NCBI GenBank assembly: GCA_002404465.1
Contig: DHJT01000062.1
Coordinates: 1 to 17,009, forward strand
Direction: 5' to 3'
DNA length: 17,009 bases
DNA from: Sutterella sp. UBA4713
GTDB taxonomy: Bacteria; Pseudomonadota; Gammaproteobacteria; Burkholderiales; Burkholderiaceae_F
Shown here: piece after piece, positions 15,165 to 17,009 of the stretch
How the letters are laid out: every line of letters begins with the position of its first letter
Position numbering within the stretch: position 1 is the stretch's first letter
The notes under the pieces: model-generated
What the model was told of the DNA's origin: nothing
Seen by the model: the letters and a program-made list of their open reading frames with translations, nothing else
Databases searched by the model: none
Made by a program: the position numbers and the translations under genes

Positions 15165-17009
15165 ATGTCGTATTACGAAGAACCCTCTGATTTTGTCCGA
15201 ACAATAATCGAGTTCATCCTGGAGACCGAGGAACTATCCGACCACGATCCGATAGTACCGTGTTTAACTCACGCTCTTACCTTGCTGGAAACAAGTTTGC
15301 GACAAGGGGGGCTATGTGCGGACATTTCGCCCGATGAGTCAGACCGTCTCATCAAAGCCGGCTTGGCAATCGAGCACCCACACGGTCAAATCGACCGGAT
15401 GCATATCCCGCCACTTGTCATTGCCGACAAAACGCACGTTTACTTGCAACGTGATTTTGCCGTCGAGTGCAACCTGGCCCATGCAATCGCTTCCTTTTGC
15501 AAAAAAGAAAATGCACCGTCTGCTCCGGGCTATCCGACCGGCGATGGTGCCTTAGGTTCTGACCTTGCCGCTGTCCGTCGACTTGCTCTAAACCAATCGT
15601 TTTCCGTGATTTTCGGGGGCCCTGGAACCGGGAAAACAACCTGCTTAGCCGGCATTCTGGAGACCCTTTTCGAGAAAAGCCCGAACCTTGTCGTTTATCT
15701 TGCGGCCCCGACGGGAAAAGCCGCCGCACGTATGCGTGAAGCCTTGGAATCGTCTGTTAAGACACGCTCCGAAGACTTCTCGAATTTGGCAAAACGGCTC
15801 AAACAAACCGGGGCTCTATCCCTGCCGACCCGAACGTTGCATCGGTGGCTGTATGCTCTGCAAGACTCAGGAGAAAGACCAAGTAAGGCCTCGCCTTTAA
15901 ATTGCGATCTATTCGTTCTTGACGAAGCTTCCATGCTCGATGCACAGCTTGCTGAAAAGCTCCTGCGCGTGCTAAACCCGAGGAAAACGCGTCTGATTTT
16001 ACTCGGAGATCCCTTTCAACTTCGTTCCGTCGGGCCGGGCTCTGTCTTTGCCGATCTGTGCGCCCTCGGGCGCACTGGCGGCTTTGCCGGCGAACTCAAA
16101 CACAGCTTCCGCTTCGATCCGACAAGCGGAGTCGGAAAGATTGCGCATGCCGTCAATAAGCTCGCTCGACAAGAGACCGAAGAGAACCGTTTTTCCGAAA
16201 TCTCGGAACCGGCGCACGTTTGTCCGGGTGTAGCTCTTGAACCCGTGCATTTTTATCTATCCGGTTCGATAGATTCTTCCCTTTTTTCCCTGCTCGGACT
16301 GCCGCAACATCCCGACCGATTGCTCTACTCGCTTTCATCCGATTGCGAGACTGATTCGCAGTCGCTTCCCGCCCCTTTAAAACAGTGGATCGATACGCGA
16401 ATTCGATCGTTTGCTCAAGTTCTCTTGCAAGGCGATGAGAATGCCGTCATAGACCAAGCCCAACGTTTTCGCATTCTTTGCGCAATGCGCGAAGGGCCTG
16501 TTGGAATCAATGCCGTTAACACGTACGCTTCCCGAATCCTTCAAAGTCTTTTGGCAGAAAAAGGACTGACCGACAAACCCGATGCCGGTCGCATGATTAT
16601 TATTCGGAAAAATGACGATGACTTAGGACTCTACAACGGCGATATGGGTGTCATCTTACCCGGGGAACCGGGATCGGTTACACAAGCCCTGTTCCCGGGA
16701 GGTATCGACGGGCTTCGGCACGTAGCCTTAAGCCTTTTGCCCGAATACGATACAGCCTTTGCCATTACGATTCATCAGTCTCAGGGATCGGAATATGAAG
16801 ATGTCGCTCTGGTGCTACCGACACAGCCTCTTGAGGGCTCAGCATCAGAGGATCTTGTGACTAACGAGCTGGTTTATACCGGCATTACTCGCGTTAAAGA
16901 CACCAAAGATTCCGATCATCGAATTACGGCCTACGGAAAGCTTTCCGTTTTCTCCGGATGTGATGTTTTGAAAAACGCCCTCGTGCGCCTGAGTGAGCGA
17001 AAGACAGGC
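15165..17009 (+). CDS. recD: RecBCD subunit RecD, 5'-3' helicase (partial at right edge)
   Basis: RecD is the fast 5'-3' SF1B helicase of the complex. The frame is open from ATG 15165 to the last base (615 codons, no stop). Motifs in order: Walker A GGPGTGKT (151-158, catalytic K157), APTGKAAARM, LHRWLY (where E. coli has a HRLL-type segment), Walker B FVLDEASMLD (D253, E254), LLGDPFQLRSVGPGSVF, NGDMGV, IHQSQGSEYEDVALVLP (H537) and VYTGITRVK. The last residues, VRLSERKTG, fall where E. coli RecD is within about ten residues of its end, so little is missing. The start lies 8 nt after the recB stop with no strong Shine-Dalgarno, so translation may depend on coupling to recB. An N-terminal domain of about 130 residues precedes the motor, as in RecD of the RecBCD type rather than RecD2. 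Confidence 0.96.
   Translation, partial: MSYYEEPSDFVRTIIEFILETEELSDHDPIVPCLTHALTLLETSLRQGGLCADISPDESDRLIKAGLAIEHPHGQIDRMHIPPLVIADKTHVYLQRDFAVECNLAHAIASFCKKENAPSAPGYPTGDGALGSDLAAVRRLALNQSFSVIFGGPGTGKTTCLAGILETLFEKSPNLVVYLAAPTGKAAARMREALESSVKTRSEDFSNLAKRLKQTGALSLPTRTLHRWLYALQDSGERPSKASPLNCDLFVLDEASMLDAQLAEKLLRVLNPRKTRLILLGDPFQLRSVGPGSVFADLCALGRTGGFAGELKHSFRFDPTSGVGKIAHAVNKLARQETEENRFSEISEPAHVCPGVALEPVHFYLSGSIDSSLFSLLGLPQHPDRLLYSLSSDCETDSQSLPAPLKQWIDTRIRSFAQVLLQGDENAVIDQAQRFRILCAMREGPVGINAVNTYASRILQSLLAEKGLTDKPDAGRMIIIRKNDDDLGLYNGDMGVILPGEPGSVTQALFPGGIDGLRHVALSLLPEYDTAFAITIHQSQGSEYEDVALVLPTQPLEGSASEDLVTNELVYTGITRVKDTKDSDHRITAYGKLSVFSGCDVLKNALVRLSERKTG

Overview
The window reads as chromosomal DNA of a Gram-negative proteobacterium of moderate GC content. 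Evidence is the lolA gene (outer-membrane lipoprotein transport), the ftsK-lolA gene order known from beta- and gammaproteobacteria, and a complete-looking recC-recB-recD recombination locus. A gut betaproteobacterium such as a Sutterellaceae member is my guess; this is inference and not shown by any single marker here.

Left block (about 1-5300, all minus strand): ftsK (DNA translocase) runs into lolA through a 4-nt GTGA overlap. After a 115-nt gap comes a second pair, a WYL-domain transcriptional regulator followed 13 nt later by a calcineurin-like metallophosphoesterase. The gap holds a TATAAT box and two near-identical 15-nt direct repeats 26 nt apart, which look like an operator for the regulator-phosphoesterase pair.

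Middle block (5311-7897): an intact-looking insertion sequence of the IS4/IS1634 type (34-nt imperfect terminal inverted repeats, one 535-aa DDE transposase) lies between ftsK and a tRNA-Ala(CGC) gene with its own terminator. After the tRNA comes a transcriptionally isolated 31-codon membrane microprotein with an excellent ribosome binding site. It is followed by a structured 34-nt stem-loop and a strong intrinsic terminator. No longer gene is visible between 7282 and 7897.

Right block (7898-17009, plus strand): recC, recB and recD in a row, recC/recB overlapping by ATGA and recB/recD 8 nt apart. Together they encode the RecBCD helicase-nuclease for double-strand-break repair and degradation of linear foreign DNA. 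recD runs off the right edge, probably only a few residues short of its end.

Most of the window is housekeeping. The parts least explained by known genes are the WYL/phosphoesterase pair with its repeated operator, the isolated microprotein with its 3' structure, and the fold-back hairpin over the transposase start.
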